Shown piece after piece: positions 21,266-29,622 of a stretch of 38,197 nt of DNA. Source of the DNA: Prevotella sp. (GTDB lineage: Bacteria; Bacteroidota; Bacteroidia; Bacteroidales; Bacteroidaceae). Within the stretch, counting starts at the first letter, position 1; each line of letters opens with the position of its first letter. The stretch lies in contig JAILPA010000121.1 in NCBI GenBank assembly GCA_024690505.1, positions 1 through 38,197 of the forward strand, in the 5' to 3' direction. The notes beneath the pieces are model-generated. The model was not told where the DNA came from. It searched no databases and worked only from the letters and a program-made list of their open reading frames with translations. Both the position numbers and the translations under genes were made by a program.

Positions 21266-23575
21266 ATGGATGAAGATCTGAAAGCACGCGAGCAGGCCGA
21301 TGACCAAATGATCAATGCGGCCTACGAACAGTTGATTGGCGACTATCTGAAGTCGCGCCACCGCAAGAAAGCTGACCTCATCACCAAGGCATTCAACTTC
21401 GCACGCCAGGCACATAAGGGTGTGCGCCGTCTCAGCGGCGAGCCCTATATCATGCACCCCATCGCCGTGGCACAGATTGTGTGTTCTGAGATAGGACTGG
21501 GCAGCACCAGCATCTGCTCGGCACTGCTGCACGACGTGGTGGAGGACACCGACTACACCGTCGAGGACATCTCGAACATGTTCGGCCCCAAGATTGCGCA
21601 GATTGTAGACGGTCTGACAAAAATCAGCGGAGGCATCTTCGGCGAACAGGCATCGGCCCAAGCCGAGAACTTCAAGAAGCTGCTGCTCACCATGAGTGAA
21701 GACATCCGCGTCATCCTCATCAAGATTGCCGACCGCCTTCACAACATGCGCACGCTGGCATCGCAGCCGGCCAACAAGCAGTACAAGATTGCCGGTGAGA
21801 CCCTCTACCTCTATGCACCGCTGGCCCACCGTCTGGGACTCTACAAGATTAAGTCCGAGCTCGAGAACCTGAGTTTCCGCTTCGAACACCCCGAGGAATA
21901 TGCCAGCATTGAGCGCCAGTTGGAGGAGACGAAGATTTCGCGTCACCAGTCGTTCGAGCAGTTCACACAGCCCATCGAGGCCGCCCTTCAGGCCATGGGC
22001 CTGCAATACGAGATCCGCGAGCGGGTGAAGACCCCCTACTCCATCTGGACGAAGATGCAGAACAAGCACGTGCCCTTCGATGAAATCTACGACATCCTGG
22101 CCGTGCGTATCATCTTCACTCCGAAGAACAGAAATGAAGAGATCGACGAATGCTTCAAGATCTACACCGCGCTTTCTAAGATTTACCGCCGCCACCCCGA
22201 CCGCTTGCGCGACTGGCTTACCAAGCCCAAGGCCAACGGCTACCAGGCCCTGCACGTCACGCTCATGTCGAAAGAGGGCCACTGGATTGAGGTGCAGATA
22301 CGCTCCGACCGCATGAACGAGATTGCCGAACAGGGACTGGCCGCCCACTGGAAATACAAAGAGGGCACCATGAACTCGGGAAGCATTGAGGCGAGCCCCA
22401 ACAACGAATACTCGGAGGACGAGATGAGCGAGTGGCTACACACCATCAAGGAGATTCTCGACGATCCGCAGCCCGATGCCATGGACTTCCTTGACGCCTT
22501 CAAGCTGAACCTCTTCGCCAGCGAGATATTCGTGTTCACCCCCAAAGGCGAAATCAAGACCATGCCTGCCGAGTCGACCGTGCTCGACTTTGCATTCTCC
22601 ATCCACACCTTCCTCGGCTCCCACTGCATCGGCGCCAAGGTGAACCACAAGCTGGTTCCCCTGAGCCACCGGCTGAACGGAGGCGACCAGGTAGAGATAC
22701 TCACCTCGAAGTCGCAGCACGTGCAGCCCTCGTGGATCAATTTCGCATCGACCGCCAAAGCCAAGGCCAAGATTCAGGCCCTGCTGCGCCGCGACAGCCG
22801 CGAGACGCAGAAAGAGGGCGAGGCCAAGCTGAACGAATGGCTGACGAAGAACGGCTTCGAGCCCTCGCTGCCGCTGGCTGACCAGCTGGCGAAGTTCCAC
22901 GACATGAGCCGCCGCGACGAGTTCTACCAGGCACTCGGTGAAAACCGTGTGCTGCTGGGCGATGCCGACATTGACGAGCTTCACGGCAAGAACAAGAAAA
23001 AGAAGAGCGAGAGCAACACCGGCGGTGGCGGATGGCGCAAATATGTGCCCTTCGTCAAAGCAAAGAAAGACGAAGCACAGCCCGACGGGCAGTCAGACCT
23101 CTTCGTTGTGCCCGACAAGTTCAACAAGAAGAAGCCTATCATCCTCACCGACGACAACATCCACCAATACATCTTCACCGACTGCTGCCACCCCATTCCC
23201 GGCGACGACGTGCTGGGGTACATCGACAACAAGAACCGCATAGAGATTCACAAGCGCACCTGTCCCGTGGCCAACAAGCTGAAGGCCAGCTACGGCAACC
23301 GCATTCTCGACGTAAAGTGGGACATGCACAAGCAACTCTTCTTCGATGCCACCATACGCCTGGGAGGCATCGACCGCCGAGGATTGGTGAACGAGGTGAC
23401 ACGCGTCATCTCAACCCAGCTCAGCATGGACATTCGCCGACTGACATTCACCACCGAAGACGGCATCTTCGACGGCGTCATCGACCTACGCGTCCACGAC
23501 CGCGATGATGTGCGCGAACTCATCGACAAGCTGAAAGAGGTTGACGACCTGAAGGAGATTTCCAGAATCATGTAG
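21266..23575 (+). CDS. rel: Bifunctional (p)ppGpp synthetase/hydrolase
   Basis: Makes and degrades the stringent-response alarmone. The 769-residue protein has the full long-Rel layout. The HD hydrolase domain (about 40-200) has HDVVEDTDYT intact, so hydrolysis is expected. The synthetase domain (about 240-360) has RVKTPYSIWTKMQNKHVPFD and GLAAHWKYKEG. A TGS domain (about 410-470) has VFTPKGEIKTMP. A linker holds the basic stretch GKNKKKKSE, and a C-terminal ACT domain lies at about 690-769. Start ATG 21266 follows AAAGGAGTAAAGAATC. It is probably the last gene of the par block, with pectinesterase 86 bases downstream. Confidence 0.96.
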   Translation: MDEDLKAREQADDQMINAAYEQLIGDYLKSRHRKKADLITKAFNFARQAHKGVRRLSGEPYIMHPIAVAQIVCSEIGLGSTSICSALLHDVVEDTDYTVEDISNMFGPKIAQIVDGLTKISGGIFGEQASAQAENFKKLLLTMSEDIRVILIKIADRLHNMRTLASQPANKQYKIAGETLYLYAPLAHRLGLYKIKSELENLSFRFEHPEEYASIERQLEETKISRHQSFEQFTQPIEAALQAMGLQYEIRERVKTPYSIWTKMQNKHVPFDEIYDILAVRIIFTPKNRNEEIDECFKIYTALSKIYRRHPDRLRDWLTKPKANGYQALHVTLMSKEGHWIEVQIRSDRMNEIAEQGLAAHWKYKEGTMNSGSIEASPNNEYSEDEMSEWLHTIKEILDDPQPDAMDFLDAFKLNLFASEIFVFTPKGEIKTMPAESTVLDFAFSIHTFLGSHCIGAKVNHKLVPLSHRLNGGDQVEILTSKSQHVQPSWINFASTAKAKAKIQALLRRDSRETQKEGEAKLNEWLTKNGFEPSLPLADQLAKFHDMSRRDEFYQALGENRVLLGDADIDELHGKNKKKKSESNTGGGGWRKYVPFVKAKKDEAQPDGQSDLFVVPDKFNKKKPIILTDDNIHQYIFTDCCHPIPGDDVLGYIDNKNRIEIHKRTCPVANKLKASYGNRILDVKWDMHKQLFFDATIRLGGIDRRGLVNEVTRVISTQLSMDIRRLTFTTEDGIFDGVIDLRVHDRDDVRELIDKLKEVDDLKEISRIM

Positions 23576-23661
23576 CGAAAGCCCTGCTCCTACCTACCAT
23601 CCCCTCCACAGCAGGGTTGCCTACAGCAGGATACCAAACGGAAAGCCAATAGCAAACAGAT

Positions 23662-24693
23662 ATGAAAACAACTACTAAGCAAACCTCATGGACGATATTG
23701 GCCGCACTGGCACTCATCGTCAGCCTCTTCACAGCGAGCGAGGCAAAAGCCGCACAGAGTTTCGACAATCCCGACACCATCGTAGTGGCACGCGACGGCA
23801 CCGGACAGTTCCGCACCGTAGGCGAAGCCATAGAGGTGTGCCGAGCATTTATGGACTACCACAAGGTCATCTTTGTGAAACGGGGCACGTACAAGGAAAA
23901 AATCATCATCCCGCAGTGGCTGCAAAACATCGAGATATGTGGCGAAGACCGCGACCAGACCATCATCACCTGGGACGACCACGCCAACATCCTCGCCGAC
24001 ATCTCACCCCTCACCTCGCAGTCCACGCCCCAGAAGATTGGCACCTTCCGCACCTACACACTGAAGATAGAAGGCAACGCCATCACCCTGAAGAACATCA
24101 CCATTGAGAACAACGCCGCCCGACTGGGACAGGCCGTGGCACTACACACCGAGGGCGACCGGCTGGTGTTCATCAACTGCCGCTTCCTCGGACACCAGGA
24201 CACCATCTACACGGGCATGGCCGCTACCCGACTCTATTTCAAGGACTGCCACATAGAGGGCACCACCGACTTCATCTTCGGCCCATCGACAGCCTGGTTC
24301 GAGCACTGCGACATCCTGTGCAAGGCCAACAGCTACATCACCGCCGCATCCACCCCTAAAGAACAAATGTACGGGTACATATTTAATAACTGCACCATCA
24401 GCTGCGAGCCCAACGTGACGAAAGTCTACCTAGGCCGCCCCTGGCGCGACTATGGCTACACCTTGTTCATGCACTGCACCCTACCCGCACAGATACCGCC
24501 CCAAGGCTGGCACCACTGGCAGAAGGAGCGCGAACAGACTGCCCGATACCTGGAGTTCGAGAACAACGGCGAAGGCGCCGACACCAGTCAGCGTGCCCCC
24601 TGGACACGTCAGCTCACGAAGAAGGAGGCCCAGAAGATTACCCTCGAAGCCGTATTCCAGCGCAGCGACAACTGGCAACCCGCAGCCAAGTAA
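23662..24693 (+). CDS. Pectinesterase (CE8)
   Basis: Removes methyl esters from homogalacturonan during plant pectin use. The 343-residue protein has a signal peptide ending ASEAKA, so it is exported. The beta-helix carries the CE8 signatures in order: GQAVAL (about 157), GHQDTIYTG (about 180), GTTDFIFGPS (about 202, catalytic Asp) and YLGRPWRDYG (about 256). No other pectin genes or SusC/D pair are nearby, so it is an orphan here. It runs in the same direction as rel but differs in function, and a separate promoter is likely although none is clear in the 86-base gap. Confidence 0.94.
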   Translation: MKTTTKQTSWTILAALALIVSLFTASEAKAAQSFDNPDTIVVARDGTGQFRTVGEAIEVCRAFMDYHKVIFVKRGTYKEKIIIPQWLQNIEICGEDRDQTIITWDDHANILADISPLTSQSTPQKIGTFRTYTLKIEGNAITLKNITIENNAARLGQAVALHTEGDRLVFINCRFLGHQDTIYTGMAATRLYFKDCHIEGTTDFIFGPSTAWFEHCDILCKANSYITAASTPKEQMYGYIFNNCTISCEPNVTKVYLGRPWRDYGYTLFMHCTLPAQIPPQGWHHWQKEREQTARYLEFENNGEGADTSQRAPWTRQLTKKEAQKITLEAVFQRSDNWQPAAK

Positions 24694-24721
24694 CCGGGGG
24701 ACAATTGTTTCCCCTCTTAAT

Positions 24722-24786
24722 GGTATCTAAACGCGTAACACGGCCCGACACAGAGCGTATCGGGCCGTGTTACGCGTTTAGATGCC
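24722..24786. terminator. Very long perfect hairpin after the pectinesterase gene
   Basis: Bases 24725-24748 pair perfectly with 24760-24783 (24 bp, loop of 11). One T/G wobble and two further pairs extend the stem to 24722/24786. It lies 28 bases past the pectinesterase stop, between convergent genes. No T-run follows, so termination would be atypical. The arms read ATCTAAACGCGTAACACGGC inward from 24725. Confidence 0.5.
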
Positions 24787-24810
24787 ACCCAAGGGCACAA
24801 AGCGAATGGC

Positions 24811-25081
24811 GAATTTTCTTTACATCATTATTCTCGCAAAAAGGAAAGGACAGCTTTTAAGATGGAAAAGTACCGCTTTTTCACTCTCAAAGCTGTCCTT
24901 TTTCACCCTCAAAGCGGTGCTTTTCCAAAATTGCTGCTTTACGGCGTTTTTTACGAATCTGAATTTTCCTTACATTCTACCGTCCCCATCAAGCTGTTAC
25001 GGTGATGAGTGGAACGCAATAATTGAAATTCATTGAAGAAAAGAAGGCTCATTGAGTAATCCTTGAGGTCGAACTCACGTT
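24811..25081. mobile_element. MITE-like dispersed element, copy B
   Basis: Homologous to copy A from GAATTTTCTTTACATC to the right terminal repeat. The right end AGGTCGAACTCACGTT (25066-25081) is the exact reverse complement of copy A's left end (16719-16734). The left terminal repeat is missing; the 24722-24786 hairpin lies 25 bases upstream of the region of similarity. Internal stems are 24845-24857 with 24889-24901 (13 bp), and 24864-24879 with 24911-24926 (16 bp, one G/T). These interleave. The right end runs into the stop codon of the MATE gene. The rest of 24694-25079 holds no gene. Confidence 0.65.
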
Positions 25082-26534
25082 ATGAATGAGGTTTCACCAG
25101 TGACTTACGGTTCCATCCGCCGTGGAACAGTCGGGCCAGGAAGATGGCACCGCGGAAGGTGAGCTCGATGGCCATGGCCGTCCACACACCTCGCAAACCA
25201 TGAGTCTGCGACAACCACCATGCCAGCGTCAGTCTGACGCCCCACATCGATGTGAGACTCATCAGGGCCGGCTTCAGCGTGTCGCCAGCACCAATGAAGA
25301 CGCCGTTGCACACAATGGAGGCGGCAAACATCGGCTCAGCCCATGCTTCTATGCGCAAGGCGGCGGTACCCTCGGCCACTATCTGCTGCACGGGCGACAT
25401 GACTGACATTAGCTGTGGGGCGAAGACGAACATCAACACGCCCATGAAGGTCATCACCGCAATGCCCAGCGCCACCGACATGTGAGCCAGCGAGCGCGTC
25501 AGCAGGCGCTGGCCAGCACCGATGCTCTGCCCCACAAGAGTGGTGGCAGCCTCGGCGATGCCATAACCTGGCATGTAGCACAGACTCTCGACGGTGATGG
25601 CCAGCGAGTTGGCAGCGATGGCCACCGTGCCCAGCGGTGCCACGATGATGGTGCTCACTATCTGAGCACCACCCATGAGCAGATGCTGCAGACCCATGGG
25701 AGCTCCCACCTTGAAGGCCGTGAGGACTGTGGCCCCCTCAGGCTTCCACCAACGGGCGGAAGCTATTGGAGGCATCTCGCCGGCAGCAGAAGCCTGTCCT
25801 TGCTGAAGAGGATTGACGGAGGGCACGCGAAATAATCCCAGTATCTTGCTGCGCCACAGTAGGAAGTAGAGCATCAGCAGGGCTGTGACGAGCTCGGCAA
25901 GTCCAGTGCCCATGGCGGCCCCCTTCACGCCCATGTCGAGCTGATAGATGAAGATGTAGTTGAACACCACGTCGAGACAGCACATCATAATGTTCAGCGC
26001 CGACGGTATCTTCATGTTGCCTGAGCATTTCAGCATCGAGCCTGCCAAGGCCTCCATCTGGAAGAAGATGCCTGCCAGACCGATGAGCATGAAGTAGGTG
26101 GAGGCATCACCGGCAATGTCGGCAGCACCCCCCAGCCAGAAGGGCAGATGGCTGTGAACCAGCAGACAGAGCAGTGAGAGCATGAGGCTCCACCCCAAGC
26201 AGCACACCAGCGCCTGACGCAGCACGCGGCGTGCGCCCTCGAAGTCGTTGGCACCGATGAAGTGGGCCACCTGCACGGCAAAGCCCATGTTGGCTGCAGA
26301 GCCCAGTCCACCCAGCAGCCACGTAGTGGACTCCACCAGTCCGATGGCCGCAGTGGCCTTCTCGCCCAGGTGGCCCACCATGCTGGCGTCGATGAAGAAC
26401 ATCACCGTGGCCGAGATCTGAGCCAGGATAGAGGGTACAGAAAGCTGCACGATGAGACGCAGCTTCTGCCGGCGTGTCATCGTGCGGCCCTCACGAATAT
26501 ATGCAAGGAGGTCGGGCTTCTCTTTTCGTGCCAA
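25080..26534 (-). CDS. MATE-family multidrug/metabolite efflux transporter (484 aa)
   Basis: A sodium- or proton-coupled antiporter of the MATE (MatE) family. It has about twelve hydrophobic segments in two similar halves, with typical motifs LSVPSILAQISATVMFFIDA and GAPMGLQHLLMGGAQIVSTI. The longest frame starts at TTG 26534, well spaced after AAAGGA and 3 bases past the terC stop. An internal ATG at 26480 (MTRRQKLRL) would give 466 residues and also precedes the first membrane segment. The substrate is unknown. The stop codon TAA (25082-25080) overlaps the right end of dispersed element copy B, so the final residues or the stop may have been supplied by that insertion. Confidence 0.92.
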   Translation of the reverse strand: MARKEKPDLLAYIREGRTMTRRQKLRLIVQLSVPSILAQISATVMFFIDASMVGHLGEKATAAIGLVESTTWLLGGLGSAANMGFAVQVAHFIGANDFEGARRVLRQALVCCLGWSLMLSLLCLLVHSHLPFWLGGAADIAGDASTYFMLIGLAGIFFQMEALAGSMLKCSGNMKIPSALNIMMCCLDVVFNYIFIYQLDMGVKGAAMGTGLAELVTALLMLYFLLWRSKILGLFRVPSVNPLQQGQASAAGEMPPIASARWWKPEGATVLTAFKVGAPMGLQHLLMGGAQIVSTIIVAPLGTVAIAANSLAITVESLCYMPGYGIAEAATTLVGQSIGAGQRLLTRSLAHMSVALGIAVMTFMGVLMFVFAPQLMSVMSPVQQIVAEGTAALRIEAWAEPMFAASIVCNGVFIGAGDTLKPALMSLTSMWGVRLTLAWWLSQTHGLRGVWTAMAIELTFRGAIFLARLFHGGWNRKSLVKPHS

Positions 26535-26537
26535 GAT

Positions 26538-27560
26538 TTAGTTTCCTTTCCTGCGGGAAACGACTACTGAGAGTCCCATCGACAGTACCAGCACACCGAA
26601 GATAATGGCGAGTGACAGCAACGTGGGAATCTCCACATGTGGCATGTTCAGGTCGAGGCCTACCCATTTGCCCATCTGGTTGATGTACTCGTTCATGGTG
26701 AGCAGCATCTTGACGCCAACGAACGTGAGGATGATGCCAAGACCATACTTCAGATACGAGAAATACTTGGCCACAGCGGCCAGGGCAAAATAGAGGGCTC
26801 GCAGCCCCAGGATGGCAAAGATGTTCGAGGTGAGCACAATGAACGGGTCGCGGCTCACGGAGAACACAGCGGGAATGCTGTCGACGGCAAAAGCCACGTC
26901 GGTGGTCTCGATGACCAGCAGGGTGATGAACAGCGGTGTGGCCAGACGGCGCAACACGCTCTTCCCACTCTTGGTCTTTATCTCCTCGGTGACAAAGAAC
27001 TTCTCGCCATGCATCTTGTCGGTGACGGGGAAGAACTTCTTGAACCCACGCACAATGAAATTATTGCCAGGGTCGCCCTGTTGCTCCTCGTCGTGGGTGA
27101 ACATCTTAGCACCAGTATAGAGCAGGAACAGGCCAAAGAGACCCAGAATCCACTCGAAACGCTCTACCATGGCGGCACCGGCGAAGATAAAGATGCTGCG
27201 CAGCACCAACGCTCCGAAGATGCCCCAGAAGAGCACCTCGTGCTGGTACTTCCGCTCTACGCCAAAGAACGAGAAGAGCATGAGGAAGACAAAGAGGTTG
27301 TCCATGGACAGCGACTTCTCTATGAGATAGCCGGCCAGGAACTCCATCGCTTTCTCGTGAGACTCAACAGGATAGAACAAATAGATGCCTAAGCAGAACA
27401 CCAGCGACACGCCAATCCATACGGCGGTCATCTGCAGTGCCTCCTTGACATCAACTTCATGCTGCCCTTTCTTGCCGAACATCTTCAGGTCGGCAATGAG
27501 CATGACGAACACTAAGACATAGAATACAATCCAGGCCCAAATGGGCATTCCCATCATCAT
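26538..27560 (-). CDS. TerC/Alx-family integral membrane protein (340 aa)
   Basis: The family is linked to tellurite resistance (TerC) and, for Alx/MeeF-type members, manganese export. Seven to nine hydrophobic segments are visible. Conserved acidic residues lie in membrane segments (YVLVFVMLIADLKMFG, EKSLSMDNLFVFLMLFSFFG, and TTDVAFAVDSIPAVFSVSRD), which is the family's metal-site signature. No other ter genes are present, so a metal-homeostasis role is more likely than a tellurite operon. It starts with MMMGMP at 27560; three nearby ATGs are possible. The MATE gene follows after 3 bases, so they are co-transcribed. Confidence 0.93.
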   Translation of the reverse strand: MMMGMPIWAWIVFYVLVFVMLIADLKMFGKKGQHEVDVKEALQMTAVWIGVSLVFCLGIYLFYPVESHEKAMEFLAGYLIEKSLSMDNLFVFLMLFSFFGVERKYQHEVLFWGIFGALVLRSIFIFAGAAMVERFEWILGLFGLFLLYTGAKMFTHDEEQQGDPGNNFIVRGFKKFFPVTDKMHGEKFFVTEEIKTKSGKSVLRRLATPLFITLLVIETTDVAFAVDSIPAVFSVSRDPFIVLTSNIFAILGLRALYFALAAVAKYFSYLKYGLGIILTFVGVKMLLTMNEYINQMGKWVGLDLNMPHVEIPTLLSLAIIFGVLVLSMGLSVVVSRRKGN

Positions 27561-27600
27561 AATTTATTGTTTGCAGATTTACCTTATAAGATTTTGGGCG

Positions 27601-27608
27601 CAAAGGTA
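27601..27608 (-). promoter_or_regulatory. -7 box of the terC-MATE unit
   Basis: TACCTTTG reads on the minus strand from 27608 to 27601, 40 bases before ATG 27560. The best TTTG upstream has a 23-base spacer rather than 20. Confidence 0.5.
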
Positions 27609-27652
27609 CGAATAATTTTCGTAACTGCACCCAAATTGGCATAACAAAATTG

Positions 27653-28687
27653 TCACAAAGCCTCTAACATGCGCTTCAGCACCACCGAACAACTGATTTC
27701 GCGGTTGGCTGCTTCGGGAATGACAAGGCTGTTGGGACTCTCAATGACGTCGTCGGTGACGATGAGGTTGCGGCGCACGGGCAGACAATGCATGAACTTA
27801 CCGTTGTTCGTCCACGACATGTGCTCGGCATCGACCGTCCAGGAACGGTCGTCGCAGGTAATCTTGCCATAATCGGCAGGATTTGTCACGCCAGGGTTGC
27901 TCCAGTTCTTGGCATAGATGAAGTCGGCACCCTCGAAGGCTTTGCGCTGGTCGTACTCCACATGGGCATTGCCAATGAACAGCGGATCGAGCTCATAGCC
28001 TTTGGGATGGGTGATGACGAGGTCGACATCTGGGGCAGCATTCATCCACTGTGCGAAGCTGTTGGGCACAGCCTGCGGCAGAGCACGGCAGTGGGGAGCC
28101 CAGGTGAGCACCACCTTCGGGCGTTTGACGGTCTGCTTGCCCGTCTCCGTTGCTGCAGTCCCCGCCTTCTTTGCTGCAACAGTGTTGCAGCATAGAGAAC
28201 GGCAGCTTTCCTCAATGGTTATCAGGTCGGCAAAGGCCTGCAAGGGATGCACGGTGGCAGTCTCCATAGCGAAAACGGGACGGCCGCTGTACTTGATAAA
28301 CTGGTGGAGCACAGTCTCGGCATAGTCGTCTTCGCGGTCAGTGAGACCAGCAAACGAGCGCACACCGATGATGTCGCAGTAGCAGCCCATCACGGGGATG
28401 GCCTCAAGCAGGTGCTCGCTCTTGTCGCCGTCCATGATGACGCCACGCTCGGTCTCCAGCTTCCATGCGCCGGCGTTCACGTCGAGCACGATGACGTTCA
28501 TGCCCAGGTTCATAGCGGCCTTCTGAGTGGAAAGGCGCGTACGCAGACTGTTGTTGAAGAAAATCATCATCAAGGTCTTGTTCTTGCCAAGATGCTGATA
28601 TTTATAACGGTCGTTCTTAATCTCAAAGGCCTCGGCCATCGCCTTGTCTAGCGGGCCAAGGTCCTGTACGTTGATAAAGGTTCTCAT
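27653..28687 (-). CDS. argF': N-succinylornithine-type transcarbamylase with an extra loop
   Basis: Carbamoylates an acylated ornithine in the Bacteroidales arginine pathway. The carbamoyl-phosphate site (FFNNSLRTRLST, about 43-54), DGDKSEHLLEAIPVMGCY, THPKGYELDP and the C-terminal FMHCLPVRRN are present. The residue at position 90 that sets substrate choice is Ser here; it is Pro in the B. fragilis succinyl enzyme and Glu in the Xanthomonas acetyl enzyme. A small residue fits succinylornithine. I chose ATG 28687 (MRTFINVQDLG). An open extension to 28756 overlaps the upstream gene. Compared with the B. fragilis enzyme as I recall it, about 23 extra residues (SCRSLCCNTVAAKKAGTAAT and a few more) lie between LITIEE and RPKVVLTWAPH. 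They are encoded around a 21-nt palindrome at 28172-28192. Confidence 0.94.
   Translation of the reverse strand: MRTFINVQDLGPLDKAMAEAFEIKNDRYKYQHLGKNKTLMMIFFNNSLRTRLSTQKAAMNLGMNVIVLDVNAGAWKLETERGVIMDGDKSEHLLEAIPVMGCYCDIIGVRSFAGLTDREDDYAETVLHQFIKYSGRPVFAMETATVHPLQAFADLITIEESCRSLCCNTVAAKKAGTAATETGKQTVKRPKVVLTWAPHCRALPQAVPNSFAQWMNAAPDVDLVITHPKGYELDPLFIGNAHVEYDQRKAFEGADFIYAKNWSNPGVTNPADYGKITCDDRSWTVDAEHMSWTNNGKFMHCLPVRRNLIVTDDVIESPNSLVIPEAANREISCSVVLKRMLEAL
28172..28192. repeat. 21-nt palindrome inside argF' (element copy 1)
   Basis: TGCTGCAACA (28172-28181), a central G and TGTTGCAGCA (28183-28192) form perfect 10-bp arms. With its flanks it matches 32890-32926 over about 35-40 bases. It sits in a segment that looks like an insertion in the protein. 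Confidence 0.8.
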
Positions 28688-28707
28688 ATCTCCTGTATTT
28701 TTGATGA

Positions 28708-29622
28708 TTATGTTGTTTTCTCGTGAGAAGCCGGTTTCCCGGTTATTTTCAGGCATAACAGCGTGAGGTCGTCGGAAGGATCAGCATCGCCTACATGCAG
28801 AGCGACGTCATCAAGTATCCTGTCAATGACCTGATTGGCTGTATCATTGTCCCTCTTATTAAATTTCCACACCTCCACCTGCATGTTATAGCTGTCGTTG
28901 ATATGATGGGATTCGCAAAAGGCCTTGCGCTCTGCATAATAATTGTCGAAATCAGACAAGTAGTTTGTGTAGCCACTATTACGCTGTACACTGTCGGCAA
29001 CAGCCATACATTGAAATGAACGTGCGTTCACAATGTGCAAGGGAACGACATTGGGTTCTTTCAATGCCAGGTCGGCATACAGGATGGCTTCCCGGCTATG
29101 GTTCTCATTATATGCCATTTTGCTCAGTTCTAAGTAACCCGATGCGGCACTCTCGTCAGAGAAGTTTGCATGTAAGTATTCTATGGAGCGTTTGAAGCCG
29201 GCTTTTGCATTGGGACGGTCGCCCATCATGCCAAGGATAGAAGCCGACACATAAGTGCCGGTGTAGATGCCGAACTTGTTATTAGAAGCCGTGGCATAAT
29301 CGTGTAGTTGCTTGGCAATCTGCAGACCGTGGCTTCGACGCTGGTTTCTGCCCTCATAGATGGCCTGGTTGCCCCAAGCCTTGTAAAACGCATGGTCATC
29401 GCCTACCATGCGGCTTGCCTCTTTCAATTTCTCGGTCACCTCGAAGAACTTCTCCCTTTCGGATGTGGGGAAGTATCGGTACATCTCGCTCTGCAACTGT
29501 TGGATGTCGGCAGCCGTCTGTGCCATGGCTGCTGGCGACATATACAGCACAGCCATAAGCACAATGATAACAGATGAGATGCGTTTCAATTCCTTGTCTG
29601 TCCTTCTCCTTCTATGAGCCAT
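28708..29622 (-). CDS. Probably truncated sensor/SpoIIE-type phosphatase remnant (about 293-304 aa)
   Basis: An N-terminal signal or anchor segment ([20 protein letters not shown]) is followed by helical, TPR-like sequence to about residue 255, like the periplasmic sensor part of Prevotella two-component or RsbU-type proteins. The last 35 residues ([20 protein letters not shown], then DLTLLCLKI) look like the end of a PP2C/SpoIIE phosphatase domain, whose catalytic core and membrane helix are absent. This suggests an in-frame internal deletion, although a genuine short protein cannot be excluded. The start may be ATG 29622, 37 bases inside proA, or TTG 29589, which overlaps the proA stop as TTGA. 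argF' follows after 20 bases. Confidence 0.7.
   Translation of the reverse strand: MAHRRRRTDKELKRISSVIIVLMAVLYMSPAAMAQTAADIQQLQSEMYRYFPTSEREKFFEVTEKLKEASRMVGDDHAFYKAWGNQAIYEGRNQRRSHGLQIAKQLHDYATASNNKFGIYTGTYVSASILGMMGDRPNAKAGFKRSIEYLHANFSDESAASGYLELSKMAYNENHSREAILYADLALKEPNVVPLHIVNARSFQCMAVADSVQRNSGYTNYLSDFDNYYAERKAFCESHHINDSYNMQVEVWKFNKRDNDTANQVIDRILDDVALHVGDADPSDDLTLLCLKITGKPASHEKTT

Noticed and set aside
21020..22348. 442-residue open frame antisense to the transglycosylase and rel genes
   Set aside because: It spans two real genes on the other strand and has no family-like composition.
26538..27560. Tellurite-resistance operon, from the TerC-family protein
   Set aside because: No terA, terB, terD, terE or terZ genes are nearby; a metal-export role is the more economical reading.
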